NCBI GenBank assembly: GCA_041738345.1
Contig: JBGSPX010000014.1
Location: forward strand, 1-59,234
DNA from: Proteocatella sp041738345
GTDB taxonomy: Bacteria > Bacillota > Clostridia > Peptostreptococcales > Filifactoraceae
Direction: 5' to 3'
Length of the DNA: 59,234 bases
This document shows, in pieces, positions 16,632 through 25,468 of the stretch. Within the stretch, counting starts at the first letter, position 1. Every line of letters starts with the position of its first letter. The position numbers and the translations under genes were made by a program. A model generated the notes under the pieces. The model had not been told where the DNA came from and did not search any database. It saw nothing but the letters and a program-made list of their open reading frames with translations.

Positions 16632-17135
16632 CTATTTTTCAAAAAAAATAATTTCATACTCATTGTTATATTCCCAAAGCTTATATTTAGGTAATCTATA
16701 TGGGTTATCTATTTTATAGACCTCATTTTGTTTAAATATTTTATAGTAATTATCAGCTTTGAATATAATTTCTTTTTCCATTTTAATAGAAATATTAGAA
16801 AAAAATTTTTCAAGAATATATACTTCATTTTTTAAAGTTAAAAGCTTAATAATTCCTATTTTTTCTTCTAGTTCTAAAAGTACAATTTTAGGAAGCTCTA
16901 TATTGTTATCGCCTTTATCTTTTTGGTTGAAAAATTTTATATTTTTGAAATAGCTAAGGTTGATGTCTTGTTTTAAAAATTCAACTATATTTAATTTTTT
17001 TGAATTCTGATTTATGTTTATTTTATTAATACTTTGTTCTAAATTGTAGTCTATTAAAATGTATGCATCTTTTAGTTCTGTCTGTTTGTTAATCGGCAAT
17101 ATGTTATTGCCTTTTATGTAATATGCATATATCAT
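16632..17135 (-). CDS. Unknown protein in the PilM position of the pilus cluster
   Basis: A 167-residue protein with no membrane segment and no signal peptide, rich in Asn, Ile and Lys. I do not recognise a family. It lies between pilC and the PilN-like gene, where type IV pilus operons usually carry pilM. It is less than half the length of PilM and shows no actin-like ATPase phosphate loops. It may be a shortened or unrelated cytoplasmic replacement that binds the PilN tail; that is speculation from gene order. Confidence 0.55.
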   Translation of the reverse strand: MIYAYYIKGNNILPINKQTELKDAYILIDYNLEQSINKININQNSKKLNIVEFLKQDINLSYFKNIKFFNQKDKGDNNIELPKIVLLELEEKIGIIKLLTLKNEVYILEKFFSNISIKMEKEIIFKADNYYKIFKQNEVYKIDNPYRLPKYKLWEYNNEYEIIFFEK

Positions 17136-17149
17136 ACTAATCCTCCTGA

Positions 17150-18178
17150 CTAAAGTCCGCTACACACATTGCTTACATCTAAAAGCGGCATTATAATCAT
17201 TAATATTCCCACCATAAATATACCCATGAGTAAGATTAAAGCTGGTGGAAGTAATTTCCCTGTTATATCTAAAAAATCTTCAAATCGCTTACTAGAATAC
17301 AGGTTAATATATTTTATATTAGTTATTAAATCTCCAGTATTTTCTCCCATTTTTATATATATTGATACCGCTCCTCCTAAAATCAAATTATTTTCATCAC
17401 AAATATTACTTAAGCATTCACCTTTTTCTAACTCTTTTAAAATACCACTTATAAAACTTGTTATTTGATTGCTTTTTGAATTTAATTTTATTATCTCAAG
17501 AGACTGAATAATGTCTAATTTTGAGTTCAATAGATTATAAAGCTGCCAAGATATCTCTTTTATATGATAATTTACATAAAATTTTCTAAACCATTTTTGT
17601 TTTAACATTGCATTATAACATTTTTGTTTTAGTATTTGTTTTTTGGGATTTATTAGCATTATAAGTAAGATTGTAAATATACTCCATCTTATTATCATAA
17701 TATTTTTAGAAATAAATTCATTTAACGCTATTATCCTATTCATTACAATCGGAGCGTTTATATCCATACTCTGATAAATTTTATAAAGCTGAGGAGTTGC
17801 AAACATAACTATAAATACAATTAGCATTATCATCATGAGAAGCAGCATAATAGGATATATTAAAATGCGCCTTAACAAATTTATACTTTGAAGCTTCTTA
17901 TCGAGATATTCTGACAATAGATTATAAATTTTGCTATAGTTTCCTATATTTTCTCCTATATTTAAATTTGCCTTTATGAATTCATCGGTAAGCTTGTAAC
18001 CTTCAAATATTTCTGAAATTTTTCCACCATTTTGAATCGCTTCAATAATTTTATCTATTTCAATGCCTTTAATTTCCCTACCAATTAATCTTAAGGCTGT
18101 TATTAAATCCAAGTTGCTATTTGTATAAAAACTCAACATTTTATAAAATTTTCGTTTCTGTTCTAAACTAACTTTCAT
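17150..18178 (-). CDS. pilC: Type IV pilus/type II secretion inner-membrane platform protein
   Basis: A 342-residue GspF/PilC/ComGB-family polytopic protein on which the assembly ATPase acts to insert or extract pilin subunits. Two repeated cytoplasmic GspF domains are seen (about residues 10-100 and 195-300). Membrane segments lie at about 100-128, 160-180 and 310-335 (LLPPALILLMGIFMVGILM). It starts 10 bp after pilB. At 342 residues it is nearer to ComGB than to the roughly 400-residue PilC of classical pili. Confidence 0.9.
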   Translation of the reverse strand: MKVSLEQKRKFYKMLSFYTNSNLDLITALRLIGREIKGIEIDKIIEAIQNGGKISEIFEGYKLTDEFIKANLNIGENIGNYSKIYNLLSEYLDKKLQSINLLRRILIYPIMLLLMMIMLIVFIVMFATPQLYKIYQSMDINAPIVMNRIIALNEFISKNIMIIRWSIFTILLIMLINPKKQILKQKCYNAMLKQKWFRKFYVNYHIKEISWQLYNLLNSKLDIIQSLEIIKLNSKSNQITSFISGILKELEKGECLSNICDENNLILGGAVSIYIKMGENTGDLITNIKYINLYSSKRFEDFLDITGKLLPPALILLMGIFMVGILMIIMPLLDVSNVCSGL

Positions 18179-18188
18179 ATAAACCTCC

Positions 18189-19568
18189 TCAATACCATAA
18201 GTACTTAAGTGCTTCTTTAAGTTCTATTTTACCTAAATGAAGTAGTTTAAATATTTTTTCAAATAAGGCTCCTGTTTCTAAATCTTCGTTAAAAATTAAG
18301 ACTTCAATTATAGGAACTACCTTTTCATAACCACTATAACCACAAACTTCACACCCCACAGCTTCATAAGTTTCACTACCTGGCTTTATTTCCAATTCTT
18401 CAATACAACTCCCTTTGTAAATTACCTTATGTTTACAGTTTTCACATAAAAGCCCCACAAGTCTTTGATTTATTATTAAATTTATGGATGATTTTAGAGT
18501 TTCTCTATCTATTCCTAAATTTTGCATCCTCTCCATTGCTGAGTTTGCATCTCTTGTATGAAGTGTAGAAAATACAAGATGCCCCGTCAAGCTCGCTTTT
18601 GTTGCTACATCAGCACTTTCAAAGTCCCTTATTTCTCCTATATATATAACATCCGGATCCTGTCTTACTATATATCTAAGCGCCTTGTTAAAAGCATTTT
18701 CAGCCGAATTATCTACTTGAATCTGAGTTATCCCTTTCATCGTATATTCTATAGGATCTTCTATTGATACAATATGTCTTTTAGCATCATTGAGTTCATT
18801 TAGTAAACATCGTAATGTAGTAGATTTTCCACTTCCAGTTGGCCCGCATATAAGTACAAAACCACTATTTAAAAAAATTGTCCTTTTTATTATGTTTTTC
18901 TCATAATCATTAAGTTCAAGTTCGCTTAAGTTTAATGGAATATCTTGATTATTTAGTATTCTTAAAGATATTTTTTCATTTTGAATTGTATTTACAACCG
19001 ACACTCTTATGTCGATTTCCTCTTTTTCTAAATAAAATTTCATTCTAGAATCTTTTGGTGATTTTGTTTTAGAAACTTCAATATTAGATTTTACCTTTAA
19101 AACCCTTACTACATTTTCTCCCCATAATTTATCTATCATAGCAAAAGTCTTAAGTTTACCTTTTATCCTAAATCTTATTACAAAAAAATCATCTTCAAAC
19201 ATCATATGAATGTCACTTGATTTTAATTCTATCGCTTTTAATAAAATGTATTCAAACAAAGCCTTAGAATCTCTGTTATTTCTAATTTTTTCCATTTCAC
19301 ATCGAATATCATAATTTTCAAACTCTATGGCGTAATACGTATTTATGAGTCTTTCTATTTCAACTTCAGCCACACTTAATAAGTCTATTTGACTTATCCC
19401 CAGTTTATTAAAATATTCTCTTATTAACGTAAAATTGTCCGCACAGGTGTCATTAGACACCACTGCGGACAATTTATTTTGCAATATATTAATTGGCATA
19501 CATTTATATTCTTTTGCTATTTTTTCTGGAATCAAATTAGTTATTCCGTAATCAATATTATACTTCAA
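18189..19568 (-). CDS. pilB: Type IV pilus/type II secretion assembly ATPase
   Basis: Hexameric ATPase that drives pilus or pseudopilus assembly. The 459-residue protein has a short N-terminal region, then the GspE core. The Asp box is SSDIHM (118-122), Walker A is GPTGSGKS (242-249), Walker B is DVIYIGEIRD, and the His box is TGHLVFSTLHT. The tetracysteine zinc motif (CENC and CEVC) is complete. The N-terminal domain is shorter than that of PilB and near ComGA/GspE size. A retraction ATPase PilT is absent from this window. The gene starts 14 bp after the helicase gene. Confidence 0.95.
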   Translation of the reverse strand: MKYNIDYGITNLIPEKIAKEYKCMPINILQNKLSAVVSNDTCADNFTLIREYFNKLGISQIDLLSVAEVEIERLINTYYAIEFENYDIRCEMEKIRNNRDSKALFEYILLKAIELKSSDIHMMFEDDFFVIRFRIKGKLKTFAMIDKLWGENVVRVLKVKSNIEVSKTKSPKDSRMKFYLEKEEIDIRVSVVNTIQNEKISLRILNNQDIPLNLSELELNDYEKNIIKRTIFLNSGFVLICGPTGSGKSTTLRCLLNELNDAKRHIVSIEDPIEYTMKGITQIQVDNSAENAFNKALRYIVRQDPDVIYIGEIRDFESADVATKASLTGHLVFSTLHTRDANSAMERMQNLGIDRETLKSSINLIINQRLVGLLCENCKHKVIYKGSCIEELEIKPGSETYEAVGCEVCGYSGYEKVVPIIEVLIFNEDLETGALFEKIFKLLHLGKIELKEALKYLWY

Positions 19569-19582
19569 TTAATTCACTTCCT

Positions 19583-21340
19583 TTAATCTATACTTGATAT
19601 TTTAAGTAAATCAATAATTCCTGGTCTGGATTCATCTTCTCTTAAATATAAGCACAGTCTCTCGGTAGCTCTCGAAGTGGCTGTATATATTATATTTATC
19701 ATCTTTCTTGTATTTATTTTATTTTCTATACTAAAGCTGTTATAGAGCACATCTAATTGACACAAAAAGACTATTTTATATTCTAAATTGGTTACATTAT
19801 AAATATTTGTAAGCGTTACTCCTTGACTATTATATAAATTACTAGTTTCGTCATCTGCAAAATTAAATATTACGCCATTTTCTTCAAGATATTTTTTAAC
19901 CAGATGCTTACTATAAACATATTTTTTCCCTTTTAACACTTTTTCATTGAATGGATATATTATACACATATCTGAATAATTATACCCCTGAGCCTCATAC
20001 TCTTTTATATGCTCCAGTATCATTCCCATCATATCTGTGGAAGAATTGTACTCAAAATTTTTAACTTCACCTATAACATGACTCCCTATCCCAAATGGTA
20101 TAAAATAATCATTTTCTCCTTTTAACTCAAGAAGACTAAAAGTCTCTACATTATTTTGAAACCCCGTATTGAAGCTTCCTACTGCAATAGAATTCCTATA
20201 ATTTGTATTAAACGTCAATATATTATCAAAAGCATATTCTTCTATCGAAACTACCTTTTCTTCCAAATGAGACATCTGTTTAGCTTTATCATAGGAGACA
20301 TACAAAAAATTTCTGGTCTTATAGCTTATACTTCTTAGAAATTTTAAGTCTTTTAGTTCAAAATTTTCTGCCTCATCTACAAAAATTCCTTTAAAATACC
20401 TTTTTTCATTATAAATTTGGGATACCTTATTAAATATTTTTTCAAATTCTTTATTGAAATTATACTTACTTTTATTATTTAATCTTAAATTGTATTTCTT
20501 ACCTAAAAGTAATATAAATTGATGATAGTTTACTATCTTTACATTTTTTAAATCTGGAAAAAGCTGTTTTATATAATTATTTATTTCATTTGAAAGTTGT
20601 TTATCAAACGTAAGATATAAAAAATTATCCTTAGGATAAAGTCTTGCAATTTTTATAAGTTTTGAAACCATAGCTCTAGTTTTTCCAGTTCCAGAAGATC
20701 CAAGTGCTAATGTCGATCCATATCTAAAGTTGTTTATATTATCAATCTGCTCACAACTCATAAATCCCGCTTTTAAATCTAAGTTTTTATATCTTATTGT
20801 AGTTTCTATATCAGGCTCAAAATGATTTTTATCTATATGTTTTTTCACTACGAAGTATTCTTTTGCAAGTTCCCAAATCACTTTTTTTATAGTATTTTCA
20901 TCATTTTCTATTAAATATTTTTCAAAATCAGCTTCATCATTTATAAGCGATTCAAAATCACTGTTATCTATAATAAATTTTCTCGTCAATTTTTTTTCAT
21001 GTAAATCCACATACGGCATAATAAAATGATATGATACTTTGCATTCTGGCAAGATTTTATTTATATAGCCTTCAACTTCCTCATATTCTTCTTCCATAAC
21101 TTCTAGAATTTCTCTGTCCAGTATTGAAAATGTATCTTCGTTAGTATCCATGAATTTAAAAAGACCAACTTTATTTTTTTCTACATACATCAAATCAAAA
21201 TATATCCCTTTAAATGGTACTATTTTCGTAATTCCCATACCAGATAGTTTATCACTCATATACTTATAAAACTCTTTTTCCGAGGTTTTTTTTCTAATCG
21301 ACTCCACATTTGAATTTACGTTTGTAGAAAAAATTTTCAT
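19583..21340 (-). CDS. SF1 (UvrD/Rep-type) helicase with extra N-terminal domain
   Basis: A 585-residue predicted ATP-driven nucleic-acid helicase. Residues 1-120 are a separate domain whose pattern (FKGIYFDLMYVEKNKVGLFKF) recalls NERD/nuclease-like modules, but with no clear catalytic Glu-x-Lys; low confidence. The helicase core has a Q-type motif (SCEQIDNI, about 195-202), Walker A GSSGTGKT (214-221), Walker B DEAEN (322-326), NYRN, and motif VI IYTATSRATERLCL. The SF1 motif III Gly-Asp is changed to YDKAKQ. It lies 2 bp after the histidine kinase and 14 bp before pilB, so it is probably co-transcribed with both. Helicases are not part of known pilus machines. Confidence 0.82.
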   Translation of the reverse strand: MKIFSTNVNSNVESIRKKTSEKEFYKYMSDKLSGMGITKIVPFKGIYFDLMYVEKNKVGLFKFMDTNEDTFSILDREILEVMEEEYEEVEGYINKILPECKVSYHFIMPYVDLHEKKLTRKFIIDNSDFESLINDEADFEKYLIENDENTIKKVIWELAKEYFVVKKHIDKNHFEPDIETTIRYKNLDLKAGFMSCEQIDNINNFRYGSTLALGSSGTGKTRAMVSKLIKIARLYPKDNFLYLTFDKQLSNEINNYIKQLFPDLKNVKIVNYHQFILLLGKKYNLRLNNKSKYNFNKEFEKIFNKVSQIYNEKRYFKGIFVDEAENFELKDLKFLRSISYKTRNFLYVSYDKAKQMSHLEEKVVSIEEYAFDNILTFNTNYRNSIAVGSFNTGFQNNVETFSLLELKGENDYFIPFGIGSHVIGEVKNFEYNSSTDMMGMILEHIKEYEAQGYNYSDMCIIYPFNEKVLKGKKYVYSKHLVKKYLEENGVIFNFADDETSNLYNSQGVTLTNIYNVTNLEYKIVFLCQLDVLYNSFSIENKINTRKMINIIYTATSRATERLCLYLREDESRPGIIDLLKISSID

Positions 21341-21342
21341 AG

Positions 21343-22602
21343 CTATTCTCCTTTTTCATAAGTAATAGGAAGTATTATACTAAAATCAGTACCTTTTCCT
21401 AATTCGCTTTTTAAGTCTATCTCCCCACCTATAGACTTAGTAAGATGCTTAACTATCGCAAGTCCAAGTCCAGTTCCTTTTTCTTTTCTTGTCCTTGACT
21501 TATCTACTCTATAGAATCGTTCGAATATTCTAGGCATATCTTCTTTTGATATACCACGACCATTATCGCTAACTGTAACTACTACTTTACCTTCATTATA
21601 GCTCACTTTAATTTCTATAGACTCTCCTTCTGGAGAATATTTTATACTATTATCAATTATATTTATAAATATTCTAGTTAAAGAGTACTTATTAGATTGT
21701 ATAAAAATATTTTTTTCTTCTGAAATTAATTTTAAATCAATTCTTTTTATTACTGCTATATTTTCAAGCTTAAATATTATATCTTCTAAAACCTTTATGA
21801 GATTTATTCGCTCTGCTTTTATATCTAAATTTTGCTCTATAAATGAAAGTGTAAGCACATCTTCAATAAGCTCATTTAGTCTTTTGGTTTCTTCTTCTAT
21901 TATGCTCAAAAACCGTTTCTGCGTTTCCTTTGGTATATCATCATTAGACTTTAGTGTTTCTACAAATCCACTTATAGCGGTAAGGGGTGTTTTTAATTCG
22001 TGAGTTACATTACTTACAAAATCTCGTCTTATATTCTCTGTGTTTATTATAGTTGTCAAATCGGATATATTAATTAGTTTTCCAATTAACATTTGATCTT
22101 GAAAGTCTATTATAGGTTTTATATCAAACTCATAATGATGCTTATTGTCTGAATATCTAATTGGCTCTCTATAGTTATATATTAGACTCTTTATAATTTT
22201 TGCCATATCTTGATTTTTCAAATAAAGAAATATACGTTTTCCTATCTCACTTTCAGATAAACTACAGATTTCTTTAGCTGCATCGTTTATAAATATTATA
22301 TTTTCTTCTACATCTATCGCAATTAGACCATTTGGAACAGTTGATAAAATAACTTCTATCTTTGATTTATTTTCACTGTTTTTTTCAGTTTCTCGCTTAA
22401 CTTTTCTAGATAAATCGGATATGACGTCTCCTATAATAGAATATTTACCAGCATATTCTGAATTTATTCTTACACTATAATTATCATCCTTAATTTTTTT
22501 CGAAACGTCCATAAGTCTATTAAGATATTTATTTGTATGGTTTATGTATCTTAATAGCAATACTATTATTATTATACTAATTATAGAAATATAATTGTTC
22601 AT
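21343..22602 (-). CDS. PhoR-like sensor histidine kinase
   Basis: A 419-residue membrane kinase paired with the adjacent response regulator. It has one N-terminal membrane segment (ISIISIIIIVLLL), a linker, a PAS domain at about 85-185 (NGLIAIDVEENIIFINDAA), and a HisKA domain with phosphoacceptor His in VTHELKTPLTA. The HATPase domain has N box IDNSIKYSPEG, DNGRGIS and GTGLGLAI. It resembles PhoR/ResE/WalK-type kinases but has almost no extracytoplasmic loop, so it may sense through the PAS domain. The input signal is unknown. Confidence 0.9.
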   Translation of the reverse strand: MNNYISIISIIIIVLLLRYINHTNKYLNRLMDVSKKIKDDNYSVRINSEYAGKYSIIGDVISDLSRKVKRETEKNSENKSKIEVILSTVPNGLIAIDVEENIIFINDAAKEICSLSESEIGKRIFLYLKNQDMAKIIKSLIYNYREPIRYSDNKHHYEFDIKPIIDFQDQMLIGKLINISDLTTIINTENIRRDFVSNVTHELKTPLTAISGFVETLKSNDDIPKETQKRFLSIIEEETKRLNELIEDVLTLSFIEQNLDIKAERINLIKVLEDIIFKLENIAVIKRIDLKLISEEKNIFIQSNKYSLTRIFINIIDNSIKYSPEGESIEIKVSYNEGKVVVTVSDNGRGISKEDMPRIFERFYRVDKSRTRKEKGTGLGLAIVKHLTKSIGGEIDLKSELGKGTDFSIILPITYEKGE

Positions 22603-22611
22603 TAAAAACTC

Positions 22612-23316
22612 CTAGTTAGAATCGAGATTGAATTTATATCCTATTCCTCTTACAGTTTCTATTAATTTTTGATTTTCATCTTCTATTTTTTTTCTTAAGT
22701 TCCTTATATGGACATCTAGGGTTCTACTTTCTCCAAAAAATTCGTACCCCCAGACCTTATCAAGCATTTGATCTCTAGTTATCACTTTATTTGGATTTTC
22801 CATCATAAATTTTAAAAGTTCATATTCTTTTAATGTAAGTTCTACTTTTTTTCCATTTTTAATAACTTCATAGTTTTTAAAATCTACTTTTAGATTACCT
22901 ACATATATCTCACTTGATTTTTCCTCACCAGGTGATTCACGCTTTGTACTTCGTTTTAAAACCGCTTTCATCCTATAAATAAGTTCTTTTACTACAAACG
23001 GTTTTGTTATATAATCATCTGCACCACTTTCAAAGCCTATAAATTTATCTGAATCTTGAGATTTTGCTGTCATCATAATTATAGGAATATCTTTTAAAGC
23101 TTCTTCTTTTTTTATAATTTGACTAATGGTTATTCCATCTACTTCAGGAAGCATTATATCAAGCAGAATTAAATCGGGTTTCCAATCTTTAATTTTCTGC
23201 ATTCCAAGTTTACCATCATATGCAAATTCAACTTCATAGTTATTTAATTCTAAATTAAATTTAAGTAGCTCCACTATATTTTCTTCATCATCTATAATTA
23301 ATATTCTTTCATCCAT
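22612..23316 (-). CDS. PhoP-like OmpR-family response regulator
   Basis: A 234-residue transcription regulator. The receiver domain has the acidic pocket (IIDDEEN), phosphoacceptor Asp in LILLDIMLPE near residue 54, and Lys in ITKPF. The C-terminal winged helix shows LTLKEYELLKFMMENPNKVITRDQML, split here only by function, and the recognition helix region TLDVHIRNLRKKI. It lies 7 bp after nrdR and 9 bp before its kinase. Its place at the front of the helicase/pilus run suggests, but does not prove, that it controls that operon. Confidence 0.92.
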   Translation of the reverse strand: MDERILIIDDEENIVELLKFNLELNNYEVEFAYDGKLGMQKIKDWKPDLILLDIMLPEVDGITISQIIKKEEALKDIPIIMMTAKSQDSDKFIGFESGADDYITKPFVVKELIYRMKAVLKRSTKRESPGEEKSSEIYVGNLKVDFKNYEVIKNGKKVELTLKEYELLKFMMENPNKVITRDQMLDKVWGYEFFGESRTLDVHIRNLRKKIEDENQKLIETVRGIGYKFNLDSN

Positions 23317-23323
23317 AAAACAC

Positions 23324-23779
23324 CTATTTTTCTGACATTATCTGTTTTAATTCGTTCATAAACGTTTCTAGATCTTTAAACTCTCTGTATACTGATGCAA
23401 ATCTTACATAACTTACTTCATCCAATATTTTAAGATATTTCATAACCAGTTCCCCTATTTCTAAACTAGTTATCTCTCTTTTCATAGAGTTTAGTATGTC
23501 TTTTTCAATTAAATCTACCACATTCTCCATTTGACTAAGTGTGATTTCTCTTTTTTCACAAGAGCGTAGTATCCCTCTTAATATTTTCTCTCTATCAAAG
23601 TATTCTCTTGTCTTATCTTTTTTTATAACCATTATGTTTATGCGTTCTATTCTTTCATAAGTGGTGAATCTTTTCTTGCAGTTTTCACATTCTCGTCTTC
23701 GTCTTATGCTATTTCCTTCTTCTGCAAGTCTAGAATCTATAACTTTAGAAACCATTTCTCCACAATACTGACATTTCAT
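23324..23779 (-). CDS. nrdR: Transcriptional repressor NrdR
   Basis: Zinc- and nucleotide-binding repressor of ribonucleotide reductase genes. The 151-residue protein has the N-terminal zinc ribbon with CQYCGE and CENCKK, the family block RRRRECENCKKRFTTYER, and an ATP-cone domain from about residue 48. Size is normal. It follows the ftsZ terminator by a short gap and is followed at 7 bp by the response regulator gene, so it heads the long run that includes the pilus genes. No ribonucleotide reductase gene is in the window. Confidence 0.97.
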   Translation of the reverse strand: MKCQYCGEMVSKVIDSRLAEEGNSIRRRRECENCKKRFTTYERIERINIMVIKKDKTREYFDREKILRGILRSCEKREITLSQMENVVDLIEKDILNSMKREITSLEIGELVMKYLKILDEVSYVRFASVYREFKDLETFMNELKQIMSEK

Positions 23780-23804
23780 AATATATACCTTTCCATTTAT
23801 TTAC

Positions 23805-23833
23805 AAAAAAAGAGAATATAAATTCTCTTTTTC
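23805..23833 (-). terminator. Terminator after ftsZ
   Basis: AAAGAGAAT/ATTCTCTTT stem followed by seven T on the minus strand, directly after the ftsZ stop codon. The sequence is nearly symmetric and could work in both directions. Confidence 0.82.
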
Positions 23834-23838
23834 TTAAT

Positions 23839-24966
23839 CTATTTCTTCTTTTCTAACCATTTTGGAATAACAAAAAACGGCTCTTTTTCTTCATCAAATT
23901 CAGTTTCAATAGTCTCTATAACTTCGATTTTTTCTTGTGCATCTTTTTCTATAGCTTCGATTTTTTCTTCTTTTTTCAAAGAGGCAGGCTGAGGAATTTT
24001 ATTTTCCGGAAATCCTGTAGCTATAACCGTTATGCTCAATTGATCCCCTAAGTCATCATTGAAAGAAGTTCCTATTATAACTTCGCTATCTTCACTATCT
24101 ACACTTTCATTAACAAATTTTGATACTTCGTTAAATTCATTTATTGTAAATGATTCTTTAGATGCCGATATATTTATAAGTACTGCTGATGCTCCCGCCA
24201 CAGTAGTTTCTAAAAGCGGACTCATTATTGCTTCTTCGGCTGCCTTAAGTGCTCTGTTATCACCTTCAGCATTTCCTATTCCCATATGTGCTATGCCTTG
24301 ATTTGACATAGTAGTTCTAACGTCTGCAAAGTCAACATTTATCATTCCAGGTACTTTGATTATATCCGTTATACCTTTAACCCCTTGTTTTAATACTTGA
24401 TTTGCCATTTCAAAAGCATCATCTAATCTTGTATTTTTATCTGTTATTTCAAGAATTTTTTCATTTGGAATTATTATAAGCGTATCAACATATTTCTGCA
24501 TTTCAGAAATCCCCATATCCGCTTTTTTAGCTTTCATTTTCCCTTCATAAAAAAATGGTTTTGTAACAATTCCTACGGTAAGTATATTCATAGATTTAGC
24601 AATTCTTGATACAATAGGCGCAGCTCCAGTTCCTGTTCCTCCACCCATTCCCGCTGTTATAAATATCATGTCACTACCTTCTATGGATCTTCTTATGTCT
24701 TCTTCACTTTCTTCTGCAGATTTTGCTCCAATTTCTGGATTTGCTCCTGCTCCAAGCCCTCTTGTAGTCTTTTCCCCAAGCTGTATTTTTATTGGCGCTT
24801 CGGATTGTCTAAGTGCTTGAGCATCTGTATTCATAACAATATACTCTACCCCAGCTATCCCCGCCTGTATCATTCTATTGACAGCATTGCCGCCGCCGCC
24901 ACCTACACCGATTACCTTTATAATCTCTCTGCTCAAAAGACCATCATTCACATCTATGTCGAACAT
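23839..24966 (-). CDS. ftsZ: Cell division protein FtsZ
   Basis: Tubulin-like GTPase that forms the division ring. The 375-residue protein has IKVIGVGGGGGNAVNRM near the start, the tubulin signature GMGGGTGTGAAP at about 105-116, and the T7 synergy loop NVDFADVRT. After the globular core comes an acidic linker rich in Glu (about 325-360), then a C-terminal peptide FFVIPKWLEKKK that would bind partners such as SepF, FtsA or EzrA. It is not preceded by ftsA. A 175-bp gap with its own candidate promoter separates it from sbp. Confidence 0.98.
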   Translation of the reverse strand: MFDIDVNDGLLSREIIKVIGVGGGGGNAVNRMIQAGIAGVEYIVMNTDAQALRQSEAPIKIQLGEKTTRGLGAGANPEIGAKSAEESEEDIRRSIEGSDMIFITAGMGGGTGTGAAPIVSRIAKSMNILTVGIVTKPFFYEGKMKAKKADMGISEMQKYVDTLIIIPNEKILEITDKNTRLDDAFEMANQVLKQGVKGITDIIKVPGMINVDFADVRTTMSNQGIAHMGIGNAEGDNRALKAAEEAIMSPLLETTVAGASAVLINISASKESFTINEFNEVSKFVNESVDSEDSEVIIGTSFNDDLGDQLSITVIATGFPENKIPQPASLKKEEKIEAIEKDAQEKIEVIETIETEFDEEKEPFFVIPKWLEKKK

Positions 24967-25049
24967 TAAATCTTACCTCCACCATTTTTATAGACTTATC
25001 TTTTTTATCATATCCCCAATAATTTAACATATGATATACTCATATTTAC

Positions 25050-25079
25050 AGTTTATCTAATAATGTATACCAATGTCAA
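25050..25079 (-). promoter_or_regulatory. Candidate ftsZ promoter
   Basis: A perfect -35 TTGACA (25074-25079) with TAAACT (25050-25055) at 18 bp on the minus strand, about 85 bp before the ftsZ start. The -10 match is moderate. Confidence 0.45.
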
Positions 25080-25141
25080 GCAATTTCGTCATTTTATTTC
25101 ATTAATATTAAATTTTTTTTACCAGTTTAAAGCTATCTGTC

Positions 25142-25468
25142 CTATTTAAAAATATGTCTTCTTATTATTGCTAAATTATCGAACAATCTACTTCCAAAAA
25201 CTAATATTGGTGCGTAATAAAATGGAACCCCCAATCTATCCCCTATATACGAAAGTAATGCTGCAAGTATAGCATTTGTGAAAAAACCACTTATAAATAA
25301 GACATTGTCGTATTTATTCTCCATACTTGCTCTTATAGCTCCACAAAGTGAGTCAAATGCTGCTAATAATGCGATTGATATATATAGCGAATAATTTGAT
25401 GGATAAGTAAAAGGAAGATATCCTCCTACTATTACTCCTAAACTAAGCCCTAAGATTGCCCAAATCAT
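25142..25468 (-). CDS. sbp: Small basic protein (DUF1290)
   Basis: A 108-residue membrane protein of the Sbp family found next to division genes in Firmicutes. Three hydrophobic segments are visible: IWAILGLSLGVIVGGYLPF, LYISIALLAAFDSLCGAI and FFTNAILAALLSYIG. The conserved end is APILVFGSRLFDNLAIIRRH. Its role is not well defined. It overlaps the DUF881 gene before it by 4 bp. In Bacillus the next genes are ftsA and ftsZ; here ftsA is missing and ftsZ follows after 175 bp. Confidence 0.92.
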   Translation of the reverse strand: MIWAILGLSLGVIVGGYLPFTYPSNYSLYISIALLAAFDSLCGAIRASMENKYDNVLFISGFFTNAILAALLSYIGDRLGVPFYYAPILVFGSRLFDNLAIIRRHIFK

